Shown one piece after another: positions 55,864-64,000 of a DNA stretch of 64,000 nucleotides (its first letter is position 1; the number at the start of each line of letters is the position of its first letter). The notes beneath the pieces are model-generated. The model had not been told where the DNA came from. It searched no databases and was given only the letters and a program-made list of their open reading frames with translations. Origin of the DNA: Sphingomonas sp. AR_OL41 (lineage in GTDB: Bacteria > Pseudomonadota > Alphaproteobacteria > Sphingomonadales > Sphingomonadaceae). Where the stretch lies: contig NZ_JARYTI010000008.1 of assembly GCF_029911635.1 (NCBI RefSeq), positions 1-64,000 of the forward strand, read 5' to 3'. A program made the position numbers and the translations under genes.

Positions 55864-56897
55864 GGCACTGCCTTTTCCGCAAGGTATCGGTTGGTGAACA
55901 AAGCGTCGGGCGCGAGCGCGCCGCCGGGGCGCCCGGCCGCTTTGAGAAATGCGATCGTCCGCGCCATCCGCTCGCGCGAGAAGCCATGGCCGCCACCCTC
56001 GGCGGCCATCAGCATGTTTGTCTCGACGATCTGCTGGCGGGTGACCGCGGGGTCGAGCAGCGGGTAGTGCCGGCGAATGCTGGCGAGCGCCGCATCCGGA
56101 TCACGCGCCGCATCACCATAGCCACGATAGCTGGCGGCGAGGAAACGTCGCACGAGCGCGGGGTCGCGTGCGACCAGCGCATCCTGTGTCGCGATGCCGC
56201 TGCCATAGGCGTCGAAGCCGAAATCGGCATAGGCGACCCGCCCGATCGTCAGGCCGCGCTCGCGCGCGCGTTTCTCGAACAGCGCCATCGAGTTGCCGAG
56301 CCAGCATTCCGCGACGTCGACCTTGCCCTCGATCAGCGCTGCGACAACGACGGCGGGGTCGAGCTGGATTTGCCGGACACCTGCCACGCCATTACGACGC
56401 AGCCAGGCCGGCAGCAATGTCTGAACCGCGCTGTTCAGGCCGGCACCGAAGGTCAGGCCGGCAAGGCCGGCCGGCCCGGCGATCTGGTGGCGCTCACGCA
56501 CGAAACATGCGCCGGCCGTAAAACGCATATTGATCCCGCCGACCAGCGTGACATGCCCGCCTGCGGCGCGATTGGCCGCCACGGTTAGCGGGTCGACATA
56601 ACCGAACTCGAACATGCCGCGGTCGAGTTCGTTCGCGGTGCGCGTACCGCCGAAGCCGCGCATCGCCTGCACACGCAGTCCGGCATCGGCATAATAGCCG
56701 CGGTCGATCGCGACGAAGATGCCGGCCATGCTGCCCTGCGGCAGCCAGCTCATGTTGAAACGCACCGGCGCAAGCACGCCGCCCCCTGGACTTCGCAGGA
56801 TCGGGTCTGGCCGCGTGGCGGAGACGAGGGTGATGCCGGCGATCGCCGCGATCACCGTCAGTCCCGGCATCATGCGCCACAAGGTCGCGCGCTTCAT
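55860..56897 (-). CDS. NMT1/THI5-like ABC substrate-binding protein
   Basis: 345 residues. An N-terminal helix (MPGLTVIAAIAGITLVSATR) exports or anchors it. The mature part resembles ThiY/SsuA proteins: VRFNMSWLPQGSMAGIFVAI, DRGYYADAGLRVQAMRGFGG, MFEFGYVDPLTVAANRAAGG and GKVDVAECWLGNSMALFEKR. Family ligands include pyrimidines, sulfonates and aromatic acids. The gene starts 11 bases after the FAH-type gene and overlaps the VOC gene. Confidence 0.88.
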   Translation of the reverse strand: MKRATLWRMMPGLTVIAAIAGITLVSATRPDPILRSPGGGVLAPVRFNMSWLPQGSMAGIFVAIDRGYYADAGLRVQAMRGFGGTRTANELDRGMFEFGYVDPLTVAANRAAGGHVTLVGGINMRFTAGACFVRERHQIAGPAGLAGLTFGAGLNSAVQTLLPAWLRRNGVAGVRQIQLDPAVVVAALIEGKVDVAECWLGNSMALFEKRARERGLTIGRVAYADFGFDAYGSGIATQDALVARDPALVRRFLAASYRGYGDAARDPDAALASIRRHYPLLDPAVTRQQIVETNMLMAAEGGGHGFSRERMARTIAFLKAAGRPGGALAPDALFTNRYLAEKAVP

Positions 56898-56908
56898 GCC
56901 GGGGTCGC

Positions 56909-57826
56909 TCAGCCGGCCGCCACGGCGCGCACGGGATTGCGCAGCTCGCCGATCCCGTCGACCCAGGCGGTCATCACGTCGCCGTCGCGCAGGAACACGC
57001 CGCGCCCCATGCCAACTCCGGCCGGCGTGCCAGTTGCGATCAGGTCGCCCGCCTTGAGTTCGAGTATCGTCGAGAGATAGGCGATCTGCTCGAAACAGTC
57101 GAAGATCATCTCCGAGGTATTGCCGTCCTGCATCGCCTCATCGTTGACGCGGAGCCCGAGTCGAATGTCGTGCGGATCGCCGAGGCAGTCGCGCGGCACG
57201 AACCACGGGCCGACCGGCGTGAAGGTGTCGAAGCTCTTGCCGCGAAACCAGTCGTGCGAGAAAGGAAAGTCGCTGCGCCGCGTCTTGTCGCGCGCCGACA
57301 CGTCGTTGACCACGGTGTAGCCGGCTATGTGATCGAACGCCTGGGCGGCATCGATCGCGCGCCCGGCGCGGCCTATCACCACGCCGAGCTCGACCTCCCA
57401 GTCGGGCCGCTCGACCTGGGGCGGGATCACCACGGTCTCGTCGGGACCAATCACGCTCTCGACCGTCTTGAGGAAGATATAGGGCTCGCTGTCGGCCTTG
57501 GCCGCGAGCTTGGTCTGCATTTCCTCGGCGTGCTCGATATAATTGGAGGCGGCGCCGAACACGCGACGCGGCGTAAAGGGTACGGCCAGATCAGCACAGG
57601 CAACACACCCTTCCCCGCCGACCCGATCGCGCACTGCATCGGCCAGTGCCGCGACAGCCGGCGCGGCATTCTCCCAGTCGGCAATCAGCGCATCGACGCC
57701 GCGGCCGAGCAGCGCTGGCGCATGGAGCGCCGCCACCGCATCGAGGTCATGGATGGCCTCCCCGACCACGATCGCGGCGCGGTTCGTACCGTCGCGTCGA
57801 TAAGTCGCCAGCGCATGCCAGGTCAT
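56909..57826 (-). CDS. Fumarylacetoacetate hydrolase-family protein
   Basis: 305 residues. Divalent metal ligands in RPDWEVELGVVIGRAGRAID and the NDVSARD motif; substrate loop ASNYIEHAEEMQTKLA and end LKAGDLIATGTPAGVGMGRG. FAH proteins cleave C-C bonds in acylpyruvates or fumarylpyruvate-type ring-fission products, or act as decarboxylases. First gene of the operon with the ABC importer and VOC dioxygenase-like protein, so it may process the ring-cleavage product. Confidence 0.92.
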   Translation of the reverse strand: MTWHALATYRRDGTNRAAIVVGEAIHDLDAVAALHAPALLGRGVDALIADWENAAPAVAALADAVRDRVGGEGCVACADLAVPFTPRRVFGAASNYIEHAEEMQTKLAAKADSEPYIFLKTVESVIGPDETVVIPPQVERPDWEVELGVVIGRAGRAIDAAQAFDHIAGYTVVNDVSARDKTRRSDFPFSHDWFRGKSFDTFTPVGPWFVPRDCLGDPHDIRLGLRVNDEAMQDGNTSEMIFDCFEQIAYLSTILELKAGDLIATGTPAGVGMGRGVFLRDGDVMTAWVDGIGELRNPVRAVAAG

Positions 57827-58024
57827 TTGCCTCTCCCGTCCATCTTCGTTGGCAGGAAACGTGACGGGCGATGAACCTCAGGTCCAATATGGCTTCCGCA
57901 TAGGCGAAGCCGATTTCATTATAACCGGCCCTGGCGCGACTGGCGCATCACTATAGCGCGACGAATATATCGGCCGCGCCAATCGATATTTCCGGGCCCA
58001 CCGCCCGAAAACTAGGCTGGCGGC
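57827..58024. promoter_or_regulatory. Divergent promoter region of the importer and aspartate dehydrogenase operons
   Basis: 198 bases between divergent starts, with AT-rich segments unlike the surrounding DNA. It contains ATATCG (57967-57972) and CGATAT (57984-57989), a perfect inverted repeat with 11-base spacing, and a partial dyad GCTTC/GAAGC (57892-57910). These suit binding of a LysR-type regulator such as that encoded at 60557. Confidence 0.5.
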
Positions 58025-58825
58025 ATGAAAATAGGCATTGCCGGGCTCGGAACGATCGGTCGCGTCGTCGCACGCCACCTGGTCGACAGGGAATTAGACC
58101 TCGTCCTCGATTGTGTCGCCGCCGGCGATGCAGGCAAGGCGCGGCGCCATCTCGCCGACGCGGGCTGGGATGTCCCGGTCGTCACCATCGACGAGATGGC
58201 GCGCCGCGTCGATGTGGTCGTCGATTGCGCGCCTTCTGCCGCGTTCCGCGCGATCACGACGGCGGTGGCCGATCACGGCAAGATCCTGCTGACGGTCAGC
58301 GGTGCGGCACTGCTCGAAGCCGACGACCTGGTCGAGCGCGTGCGTGCCGGCCGGGGCCGCATCATCCTCGCGACCGGCGCGCTGCTGGGGCTCGACGCGG
58401 TGCGCGCGGCGGCGCTAGGCACGATCCGCTCGGTGACGATGGTCACGCGCAAGCCGCCCAAATCGCTGGTCAAGGCGGAGTATGTCGTGCGTCACGGCAT
58501 CGACCTTACCGAGCTCGACGCTCCGCTCAGGATTTTCGAGGGCAGCGCGCGGCAGGGCGCGGCGGCCTTCCCAGCCAACGTCAATGTCGCCGCTGCGCTC
58601 GGCCTCGCCGGTATCGGCGCCGACCGCACCTGGCTGGAAATCTGGGCCGACCCGGCACTGGAACGCAACACGCATTTCATCACCGTCGACGCGGACAGCG
58701 CGCGCTTCGAACTGCGCATCGAGAATGTCCCGACCGAAGAGAATCCAGGCACCGGCCGGATCACCGCGCTCAGCGTCATCGCGGCGCTGCGCGCGCTCGT
58801 CACCCCGCTCCACATCGGCACCTGA
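58025..58825 (+). CDS. L-aspartate dehydrogenase-like protein (NadX family)
   Basis: 266 residues. Rossmann motif GLGTIG (7-12), then VDVVVDCAPSAAFRAITTAV, ATGALLGLDAVRAAALGTIR, VTRKPPKSLVKAEYVV and NVNVAAALGLAGIGADRTWL, with the catalytic His in ERNTHFITVDADSARFELRI. NadX enzymes make iminoaspartate from aspartate for NAD, or run in the reverse direction. Here no nadA or nadC is adjacent; the gene lies inside an aromatic catabolism region and is followed by a VOC gene, so a catabolic role (imine or amino acid handling) is likelier. RBS not obvious. Confidence 0.88.
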   Translation: MKIGIAGLGTIGRVVARHLVDRELDLVLDCVAAGDAGKARRHLADAGWDVPVVTIDEMARRVDVVVDCAPSAAFRAITTAVADHGKILLTVSGAALLEADDLVERVRAGRGRIILATGALLGLDAVRAAALGTIRSVTMVTRKPPKSLVKAEYVVRHGIDLTELDAPLRIFEGSARQGAAAFPANVNVAAALGLAGIGADRTWLEIWADPALERNTHFITVDADSARFELRIENVPTEENPGTGRITALSVIAALRALVTPLHIGT

Positions 58826-58838
58826 AGGAAACACGCCA

Positions 58839-59285
58839 ATGCCCGTTCGCCTACGCCATATCGCCATCGCCGCCGCCGACCCGGACCATTCGGTCCGCTT
58901 CTTCACCGATGTACTTGGCTGGGAGATTGCCGGCCGCATCGACAGCCGCAATGCGCGCGGCTTCTACGTCACCGACGGCCACATCAACATCGCACTGCTC
59001 GCCTTCAAGAACCGCCCGGCTGCGGGGATGGAGTTCGCCGAAGGTTATACCGGCCTGCACCATGTCGGCTTCCAGTGCGACGACATCAACGAGATCGTCG
59101 AGCGCTTCGAACAGAGTGGCTTCGCCCCCCGACACGACGTCAATCTGGCACAGGGCCTCGGCAAGAATCCGGCGAAGGACAATGCCGAGTACAAGATGAC
59201 CGGGCCGGAATCGGTGATGGTCGACGTGTCGGAACGCGGTTGGGTCGGCACCGAAAGCTATCGTGCGCCGCACCCCGCGGGCTGA
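58839..59285 (+). CDS. VOC-family protein (glyoxalase/dioxygenase superfamily)
   Basis: 148 residues, ATG 58839 preceded by GAAGGAA. Two VOC modules: LRHIAIAAADPDHSVRFFTD, VTDGHINIALLAFKNRPAAG, GLHHVGFQCDDINEIVERFE and the end TGPESVMVDVSERGWVG. Likely metal ligands H7, a His of GLHH and an acidic residue near the end. Shorter than extradiol dioxygenases, so isomerase, lyase or accessory roles are also possible. Co-transcribed with the aspartate dehydrogenase-like gene. Confidence 0.83.
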   Translation: MPVRLRHIAIAAADPDHSVRFFTDVLGWEIAGRIDSRNARGFYVTDGHINIALLAFKNRPAAGMEFAEGYTGLHHVGFQCDDINEIVERFEQSGFAPRHDVNLAQGLGKNPAKDNAEYKMTGPESVMVDVSERGWVGTESYRAPHPAG

Positions 59286-59311
59286 ATCTTCCTTCGATTA
59301 CGCCAACGAGT

Positions 59312-59344
59312 AAGGGCGGCCCGCTATCGCGGACCGCCCTTTTC
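59312..59344 (+). terminator. Rho-independent terminator after the VOC gene
   Basis: AAGGGCGG-C-CCGC / GCGG-A-CCGCCCTT with a TATC loop, a 12-pair stem with one internal mismatch, followed by TTTTCC on the plus strand. It ends the aspartate dehydrogenase-VOC operon and lies just past the convergent decarboxylase stop, so it may serve both. Confidence 0.85.
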
Positions 59345-59364
59345 CTTGCACCGGAGCGTTGAGT

Positions 59365-60375
59365 TCAGGCCGACACCGTCTCGTTCAGCGCCAGCCAACG
59401 CGCGGCGTTTCCGCCAAGGATCTTGCTTTTGGCCGTCGTGCTCAATGTGTCGTGCGTCCTGACCAACTGCCCGATCGCCTCCTCGCCTAGCGGGAACGGA
59501 TGGTCAGAGCCGAGCACGACCCGATCCTCGCCCATCACGTCGACCACCAGCCTGAGCGATTCCGTGCTGAACAGAGCGGAGTCGACATAGAAGCGGTCAA
59601 GATAAGACGATGGCGGGTTGGGACAATCGACCCGCACGATGTCGCGCTGCGCCCAGGCATTCTCGACACGGCCGAGCAGGAAGGCGAAGCTGCCGCCGCC
59701 GTGCGCGAAGCACAGCCGCAGCGACTTGGGGAGGCGCTCGAACGCTCCCGACAGGATCAGCGACAGGATCGACAACTGGGTCTCGGCCGGCATCGCCACC
59801 AGCCAGGGTAGCATGTATTTCGGCATCCGCTCGCGCGCCATCATATCCCAGGGATGCACCAGCACCGCGGCGCCGATATCGGCACAGTGATGCAGGAAGG
59901 CGAGCAATCGCTCGTCGTCGAGATTGGCGTCACCGAGATGGTTGCCGATCTGCACGCCGAGATGCCCCGTCGCCATCGCCCGGCTCGCCTCGGCACAGGC
60001 CAGGTCGAGATCCTGCAACGGCACCTGGGCGAGCGCCTTCAGCCGCACCGGATCATGGGCACACATCTCGAGCGCCTGGTCGTTGAAGCGGCGCGCTGTC
60101 TCCGCCGCGTCGGCGGCGGGCCGCGCATAGCCGAACATGACCGGCGTCGCGCAGATCACCTGCATGTCGATGCCGTTGCGGTCGAGATCCTCGATGCGCC
60201 GCGCCGGGTTCCACAATGCCTCGCGCACCGGCCGGAAAGGGCGGTCGCCGATCATGATCATGCCCTCGCCGGCGCCGGTCGCCTTGAGCCAGGGCAAACC
60301 GTCCCGCTCCGCCGCCGCGGCGGAGGCCGCATCGAACATCGGGAAGAAATGGCTGTGCATGTCGATAATGGTCAC
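59365..60375 (-). CDS. nbaD: 2-amino-3-carboxymuconate-6-semialdehyde decarboxylase (ACMSD)
   Basis: 336 residues from GTG 60375, the length of bacterial ACMSD. Metal ligands H7 and H9 ([10 protein letters not shown]), His in [20 protein letters not shown], His in [16 protein letters not shown] and Asp in [14 protein letters not shown]. It removes the carboxylate of the 3-hydroxyanthranilate ring-fission product to give 2-aminomuconate semialdehyde, preventing quinolinate formation. Placed away from the other nba-type genes and divergent from the LysR regulator gene. Confidence 0.94.
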   Translation of the reverse strand: MTIIDMHSHFFPMFDAASAAAAERDGLPWLKATGAGEGMIMIGDRPFRPVREALWNPARRIEDLDRNGIDMQVICATPVMFGYARPAADAAETARRFNDQALEMCAHDPVRLKALAQVPLQDLDLACAEASRAMATGHLGVQIGNHLGDANLDDERLLAFLHHCADIGAAVLVHPWDMMARERMPKYMLPWLVAMPAETQLSILSLILSGAFERLPKSLRLCFAHGGGSFAFLLGRVENAWAQRDIVRVDCPNPPSSYLDRFYVDSALFSTESLRLVVDVMGEDRVVLGSDHPFPLGEEAIGQLVRTHDTLSTTAKSKILGGNAARWLALNETVSA

Positions 60376-60556
60376 GCCCCGCGCGCTCCTGCAATGAGAT
60401 CGCTGCCCCCCGGGAGCGCGCCCCATGCGCGCCGGGATCAGCGGCGCTTTCCTCATTAGGCATCAGAGGTATCCCGGAATAATTCCTTTGCGCCCCGCTG
60501 CTATTGCAAAAAAATTATACTATGCTCGCGCAACAGATCGGGGAGGATCAGGGCCG
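60376..60556. promoter_or_regulatory. Divergent promoter region of the ACMSD and LysR genes
   Basis: 181 bases with a perfect palindrome GGAATAATTCC (60476-60486) and an A/T-rich run around 60508-60525 (CAAAAAAATTATACTATGC) that could contain a -10 element. The regulator at 60557 has GGGAGGA about ten bases before its GTG start. Probable autoregulatory LysR site. Confidence 0.5.
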
Positions 60557-61513
60557 GTGTCGCGTTTTCACGAGAATTTCCTGCTCGGCCGGCTCAAGCT
60601 GCGGCAACTCAAGCTGATCGCGGCGGTGGCGCAGGAGGGCAACATCCTGCGCGGGTCGCAAGTGCTGAACATCGCCCAGCCGGCCGCGACCAAGAGCATC
60701 AAGGAGCTCGAAGAGGCGCTGGGCGTCCAGCTGTTCGATCGCTCGTCGCGCGGCGTGACGCCGACCCTCTATGGCGACGTGATCATCAAGCACGCCAAGC
60801 TGATCCTTACCCAGCTCCGCCACGCCAGCGAGGAACTGCAGTCGATCGAATCTGGCCTGTCCGGGCGCGTGTTCGTGGGCACTCTGCTGGCCGCCTCGCC
60901 GACGCTGTTGCCGCGCAGCCTGGCGTTGCTGCGCGAGCGCCGGCCGGGTGTCGCGGTCACCGTGATCGAGGGCACGATCGACAAGTTGATGCCCGCGCTG
61001 CGCACCGGCGATCTCGATATCGTGCTGGGCCGCCTGCCCGACTTCCGCGAGCGCGAAGGTGTCGACCAGGAAGTGCTCTACAACGAGCCGATCGCGATCG
61101 TCGCGCGCGACGGGCATCCGCTGGCGGCACAGTCGTCGGTCAGCCTAGCCGAGATCGCCTCCCAGGCCTGGATCCTGCCGCCCTCGGAAACCTCGCTTCG
61201 CCGCCAGCTGATGCACGCCTTTCGCCGTGCCGATCTCGAGCCACCGATCGATGCGATCGAGTCGGTCTCGATCCTGGTCAACCACGCGCTGCTGCTCGAA
61301 TCCGATCTGCTTGCGGCAATGCCATACCAGGTCGCGACGGTGCAGCCGGGCCTGACGATCCTGCCGGTCGATATGGAAGCGACCGCCTCGCGCATCGGTG
61401 CGACGACGCGCGCCGGCATCACGCCCTCGGCTGCGGTAACCTGCTTCATGGACATGGTACGCGAGGTGGCGGCGACGATCCGCGCCAATATGCCTTCAGA
61501 CGGTGGCGTCTAA
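60557..61513 (+). CDS. LysR-family transcriptional regulator
   Basis: 318 residues from GTG 60557. The helix-turn-helix region (about 10-70) reads LKLRQLKLIAAVAQEGNILR and GSQVLNIAQPAATKSIKELE, then LFDRSSRGVTPTLYGDVI; the effector domain begins VFVGTLLAASPTLLPRSLAL. It resembles GbpR/CbbR-like regulators of catabolic genes. Placement next to ACMSD and the aminoacid permease suggests that it responds to a kynurenine-pathway compound. Its end overlaps the convergent permease gene by 18 bases. Confidence 0.92.
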   Translation: MSRFHENFLLGRLKLRQLKLIAAVAQEGNILRGSQVLNIAQPAATKSIKELEEALGVQLFDRSSRGVTPTLYGDVIIKHAKLILTQLRHASEELQSIESGLSGRVFVGTLLAASPTLLPRSLALLRERRPGVAVTVIEGTIDKLMPALRTGDLDIVLGRLPDFREREGVDQEVLYNEPIAIVARDGHPLAAQSSVSLAEIASQAWILPPSETSLRRQLMHAFRRADLEPPIDAIESVSILVNHALLLESDLLAAMPYQVATVQPGLTILPVDMEATASRIGATTRAGITPSAAVTCFMDMVREVAATIRANMPSDGGV

Positions 61514-62905
61514 CGGCATGCGCCGCCGCACCCACGACCAATAGACCAGCGCGACGAACGCGCACCACGGCACACCGGCGATGACCGCGACGTCCCAGAA
61601 GTCGCGGTCGAGCGCCATGGTCACGGTGATCGCGGCGAGCAGCGCCAGGCCGATGAACTGCGCTACCGGGAAGAACGGCATCCGCACCGGCAATTCAGTG
61701 GCGGCATGGCGACGGCGGAAGACGAGATGGCTCGCCAGGATGCTCGCCCAGGTCAGAATGCCGCCGAACAGCGCGATCCCGAACAGATAGTTGTAGGCCA
61801 GCGGCGTCAGCATCGCGAGCGAGGCCGCGAGCACCACGCAACCACCCGACAACAAGGTGGCGACCAGCGGCACACCGCCTTCGTTGAGCCGGCCGAGCGC
61901 GCGCGGCGCATAGCCACCGCGTGCCAGCGAGAACAGCATGCGCGAGGCGAGGAACAGGCTGGTATTCATCGCCGATAGCGCGGCCGAGGCGACGACGAAG
62001 TTCATCACGCCGGCGGCATAGGGAATGCCGACCGCGCCGAACATGCGCACGAACGGGCTCTGCGTCACCACCTTCGCGCCGGCATCGGTCCAGGGCAGAA
62101 AGGCGATGATGATGAACAGCGCCAGGATGTAGAAAATGAACAGCCGCGCCGCCATGGTGCCGAGCGCGGCCGGAATCGCCTCGCGCGGATTCTCCGCTTC
62201 TCCGGCGGTCGCGACGACGAACTCCAGGCCGAGGAACGAGAACAGCGCCATCAGCACGCCCATCCACACGCCCCCAAAGCCGTTCGGCATGAAGCCGCCA
62301 GGCAGGCCGGTGACATTGTGCAGCCCGGTCGCGGCGCCGGTCAGCCCGAGGATGCGGCTGCCGCCCAACAGGATGAAAAGCAGGATCGCGGTCACCTTGA
62401 TGACCGTCAGCCAATATTCGACCGACGCGAAATTGCGCACCGGCCGCGAGTTCAGCCAGATCAGGCCGCCAGCGAACACCATGCCGGTCAGCCACACCGG
62501 CAGATCGGGAAACCAGAAGCGAAAATAGACCCCGATCGCCACCGCCTCGCTACCGATCAGCAGCACCTGCTGAATCCAGTAGGTGTAGCGGATCAGAAAG
62601 CCGGCGAACCGCCCGAGATAGATTTCGGCATAGGTTCCGAACGAGCCGGCCGTCGGGTGGACCACCGCCATCTCCGACAGGCTGAACACCATCACGACCG
62701 CAATCAGCGCGGCGATGGCGTAGCTGACCAGCACCGCCGGCCCGGCATAACCGATCGCGATGCCGCTGCCCATGAACAGGCCGGTGCCGATCGCCCCACC
62801 CAGCCCGATCATGGTGATCTGGCGCTTGCCGAGCGTACGGTGCAGCCCGCTCTCGCGCGCCACCGCGGCTTCACCAGCGGCAATGTCGTCGGTGGCTTTC
62901 GTCAC
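61496..62905 (-). CDS. APC-family amino acid permease
   Basis: 469 residues from GTG 62905, overlapping the kynureninase stop (GTGA). Twelve membrane helices; the AAT-type start LHRTLGKRQITMIGLGGAIG with GTGLFMGSGIAIGYAGPAVL, VHPTAGSFGTYAEIYLGRFA and FLGLEFVVATAGEAENPREA. Likely imports tryptophan, kynurenine or a related amino acid, judged by the coupling to kynureninase; specificity is inferred only. Confidence 0.92.
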   Translation of the reverse strand: MTKATDDIAAGEAAVARESGLHRTLGKRQITMIGLGGAIGTGLFMGSGIAIGYAGPAVLVSYAIAALIAVVMVFSLSEMAVVHPTAGSFGTYAEIYLGRFAGFLIRYTYWIQQVLLIGSEAVAIGVYFRFWFPDLPVWLTGMVFAGGLIWLNSRPVRNFASVEYWLTVIKVTAILLFILLGGSRILGLTGAATGLHNVTGLPGGFMPNGFGGVWMGVLMALFSFLGLEFVVATAGEAENPREAIPAALGTMAARLFIFYILALFIIIAFLPWTDAGAKVVTQSPFVRMFGAVGIPYAAGVMNFVVASAALSAMNTSLFLASRMLFSLARGGYAPRALGRLNEGGVPLVATLLSGGCVVLAASLAMLTPLAYNYLFGIALFGGILTWASILASHLVFRRRHAATELPVRMPFFPVAQFIGLALLAAITVTMALDRDFWDVAVIAGVPWCAFVALVYWSWVRRRMPLDATV

Positions 62906-64000
62906 GTCACTGCCTCGCGCTTGGCGTAGCGCGGATCGCGCCACGCACCGCTGTCCATCACATCGGTCAGCACATCGACCGCGTCCCAGACATCGACATG
63001 ACGGACATAGAGCGGCGCGAAGCCGAAGCGCGCGATGTCGGGCGCCCGGAAATCTCCGACCACGCCGCGCTCGATCATCGCACGCATGATCTCGTACCCA
63101 TGCCGGTGAGCGAAGGCGACCTGGCTGCCCCGATCTCCTGCATCTCGCGGGCTGATCAGGGTGAAGCCGTGCTTCGCGCAACGCTGCTCGACGAGAGCAA
63201 TGAACAATTCGGTCAGCGCGACCGACTTGGCGCGCACCTGTGCCATGTCGGCAGCGCACATCAGATCGAGCCCCACGCCGGTCAGCGACAGGCTCACGAT
63301 CGGCTGGGTTCCGGTAAGGAACTGGCGGATATCGGGGGCGGGCGTGTAGGCCGGATCGAAGGCGAAGGGCGCATTGTGACCCCACCACCCTGTGATCGGC
63401 TGCCGCGCGACGGCGAGATGGCGCTTCGCGACGAACAGAAAGGCCGGCGAGCCCGGCCCGCCATTGAGATATTTGTAGGTGCAGCCGACCGCGAAATCGA
63501 CCCGATGGGCGTTGAGATCGACCGGCATCGCACCGGCGGTGTGGCACAGGTCCCAGATCGCCAGCGCGCCGGCTGCGTGCGCTTTCGCGGTGAGTGCCGC
63601 CATGTCGTTGATATGGCCGGTCTTGTAATGGACGTGGGTGATACAGATCGCGGCGGTGTCCTCATCGATCGCGTCGGCGATCGCGTCACGCTCGGCCAGC
63701 ACTACCTCGAGACCACGCGCCGCGGCGATCCCTTGCGCGACATAATTGTCGGTCGGGAAGTTGCTGCCTTCGAGGATGATCTTGCTCCGCCCGGGCCGCA
63801 TGTCGGCCGCCGCCCACAGCAGCTTGAACAGGTTGACGCTGGTCGAGTCCGTCACGACAACTTCGCCCGCTGCCGCGCCGATCAGCGGTGCCAGCTTGTT
63901 GCCGAGCGTCAACGGCAGATCGAACCAGCCCGCGCTGTTCCAGCTCTTGATCAGGTCGCCGCCCCATTCGCGCTCGACCACCCGCGCGACATGCACCGGT
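62902..64000 (-). CDS. kynU: Kynureninase, 5' end outside window
   Basis: The last 366 or so residues of a protein of usually about 410; the frame is open through the window edge, so the GTG at 63996 is probably internal. PLP-binding Lys in VGCTYKYLNGGPGSPAFLFV, PLP phosphate site VVVTDSTSVNLFKLLWAAAD, Asp in IWDLCHTAGAMPVDLNAHRV and GWWGHNAPFAFDPAYTPAPD. It cleaves kynurenine or 3-hydroxykynurenine to anthranilate or 3-hydroxyanthranilate plus alanine, feeding the nba-type pathway. Confidence 0.95.
   Translation of the reverse strand, partial: PVHVARVVEREWGGDLIKSWNSAGWFDLPLTLGNKLAPLIGAAAGEVVVTDSTSVNLFKLLWAAADMRPGRSKIILEGSNFPTDNYVAQGIAAARGLEVVLAERDAIADAIDEDTAAICITHVHYKTGHINDMAALTAKAHAAGALAIWDLCHTAGAMPVDLNAHRVDFAVGCTYKYLNGGPGSPAFLFVAKRHLAVARQPITGWWGHNAPFAFDPAYTPAPDIRQFLTGTQPIVSLSLTGVGLDLMCAADMAQVRAKSVALTELFIALVEQRCAKHGFTLISPRDAGDRGSQVAFAHRHGYEIMRAMIERGVVGDFRAPDIARFGFAPLYVRHVDVWDAVDVLTDVMDSGAWRDPRYAKREAVT

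Overview
The window looks like chromosomal DNA of a motile, high-GC alphaproteobacterium, most likely a Sphingomonas-type member of the Sphingomonadales. The evidence is the flagellar gene order, the GC-rich codon use, the argH-lptM-lysA order, and two kinds of short intergenic palindrome (a GCTCCTGC/GCAGGAGC hairpin at 30286 and CCCCTCCC/GGGAGGGG arms at 32155 and 36618) of a type common in sphingomonads. No tRNA, rRNA, CRISPR array or intact insertion sequence was seen.

Layout. 1-12748: flagellar rotor and export operon fliF(3' end)-G-H-I-J-K-L-M-N-O-P-Q-R-flhB, then fliD-fliS. FliM lacks the usual N-terminal CheY-binding peptide. 13333-13962: stand-alone response regulator. 13934-18543 (minus strand): tightly overlapped operon argH-lptM-like-lysA-cysG N-terminal type-corA/zntB type, whose argH start codon overlaps the start of a divergent tlpA-like lipoprotein gene followed by an enoyl-CoA hydratase gene. 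20341-24830: small unknown gene, OmpR-type regulator, LysM/FecR-domain protein and CHASE2 histidine kinase. 24822-26277: lipoprotein and DedA protein. 26337-32153: pentose phosphate genes rpiA-tkt-tal-gnd plus a HAD phosphatase. 32274-37634: cytochrome b561, a membrane glycosyltransferase, dinB divergent from a ycaQ-type gene, and an SDR oxidoreductase. 37777-39995: an asparagine-synthetase-like protein without the N-terminal cysteine, coupled to a PqqD-type peptide-binding protein. 39996-40647: a degenerate stretch with no convincing gene.

40648-64000 is a catabolic region. Its core (51408-52886 down to 46902) encodes the 3-hydroxyanthranilate meta-cleavage route in the same gene order that I recall for the Pseudomonas nba cluster: semialdehyde dehydrogenase, oxopentenoate hydratase, acetaldehyde dehydrogenase, hydroxyoxovalerate aldolase, oxalocrotonate decarboxylase, RidA-type aminomuconate deaminase and 3-hydroxyanthranilate dioxygenase. 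The missing ACMS decarboxylase lies at 59365-60375, divergent from a LysR regulator. A kynureninase gene (cut by the window end) and an amino-acid permease gene supply the tryptophan/kynurenine entry. Together these enzymes would convert 3-hydroxyanthranilate to pyruvate and acetyl-CoA.

Upstream of that core on the same strand is a six-gene, mostly overlapping operon (57826 to 52984). It encodes a FAH-type hydrolase, a NitT/TauT-like ABC importer with an extradiol-like VOC protein inside its gene set, and an alpha/beta hydrolase. It reads as uptake plus ring cleavage of an unidentified aromatic compound and is the best candidate for an undescribed system. A divergent aspartate-dehydrogenase-like and VOC gene pair shares its promoter region. 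Downstream, a TonB receptor, an LVIVD-repeat protein, a discoidin-like lipoprotein and an SBF-type transporter form a further same-strand block that may serve outer-membrane uptake.
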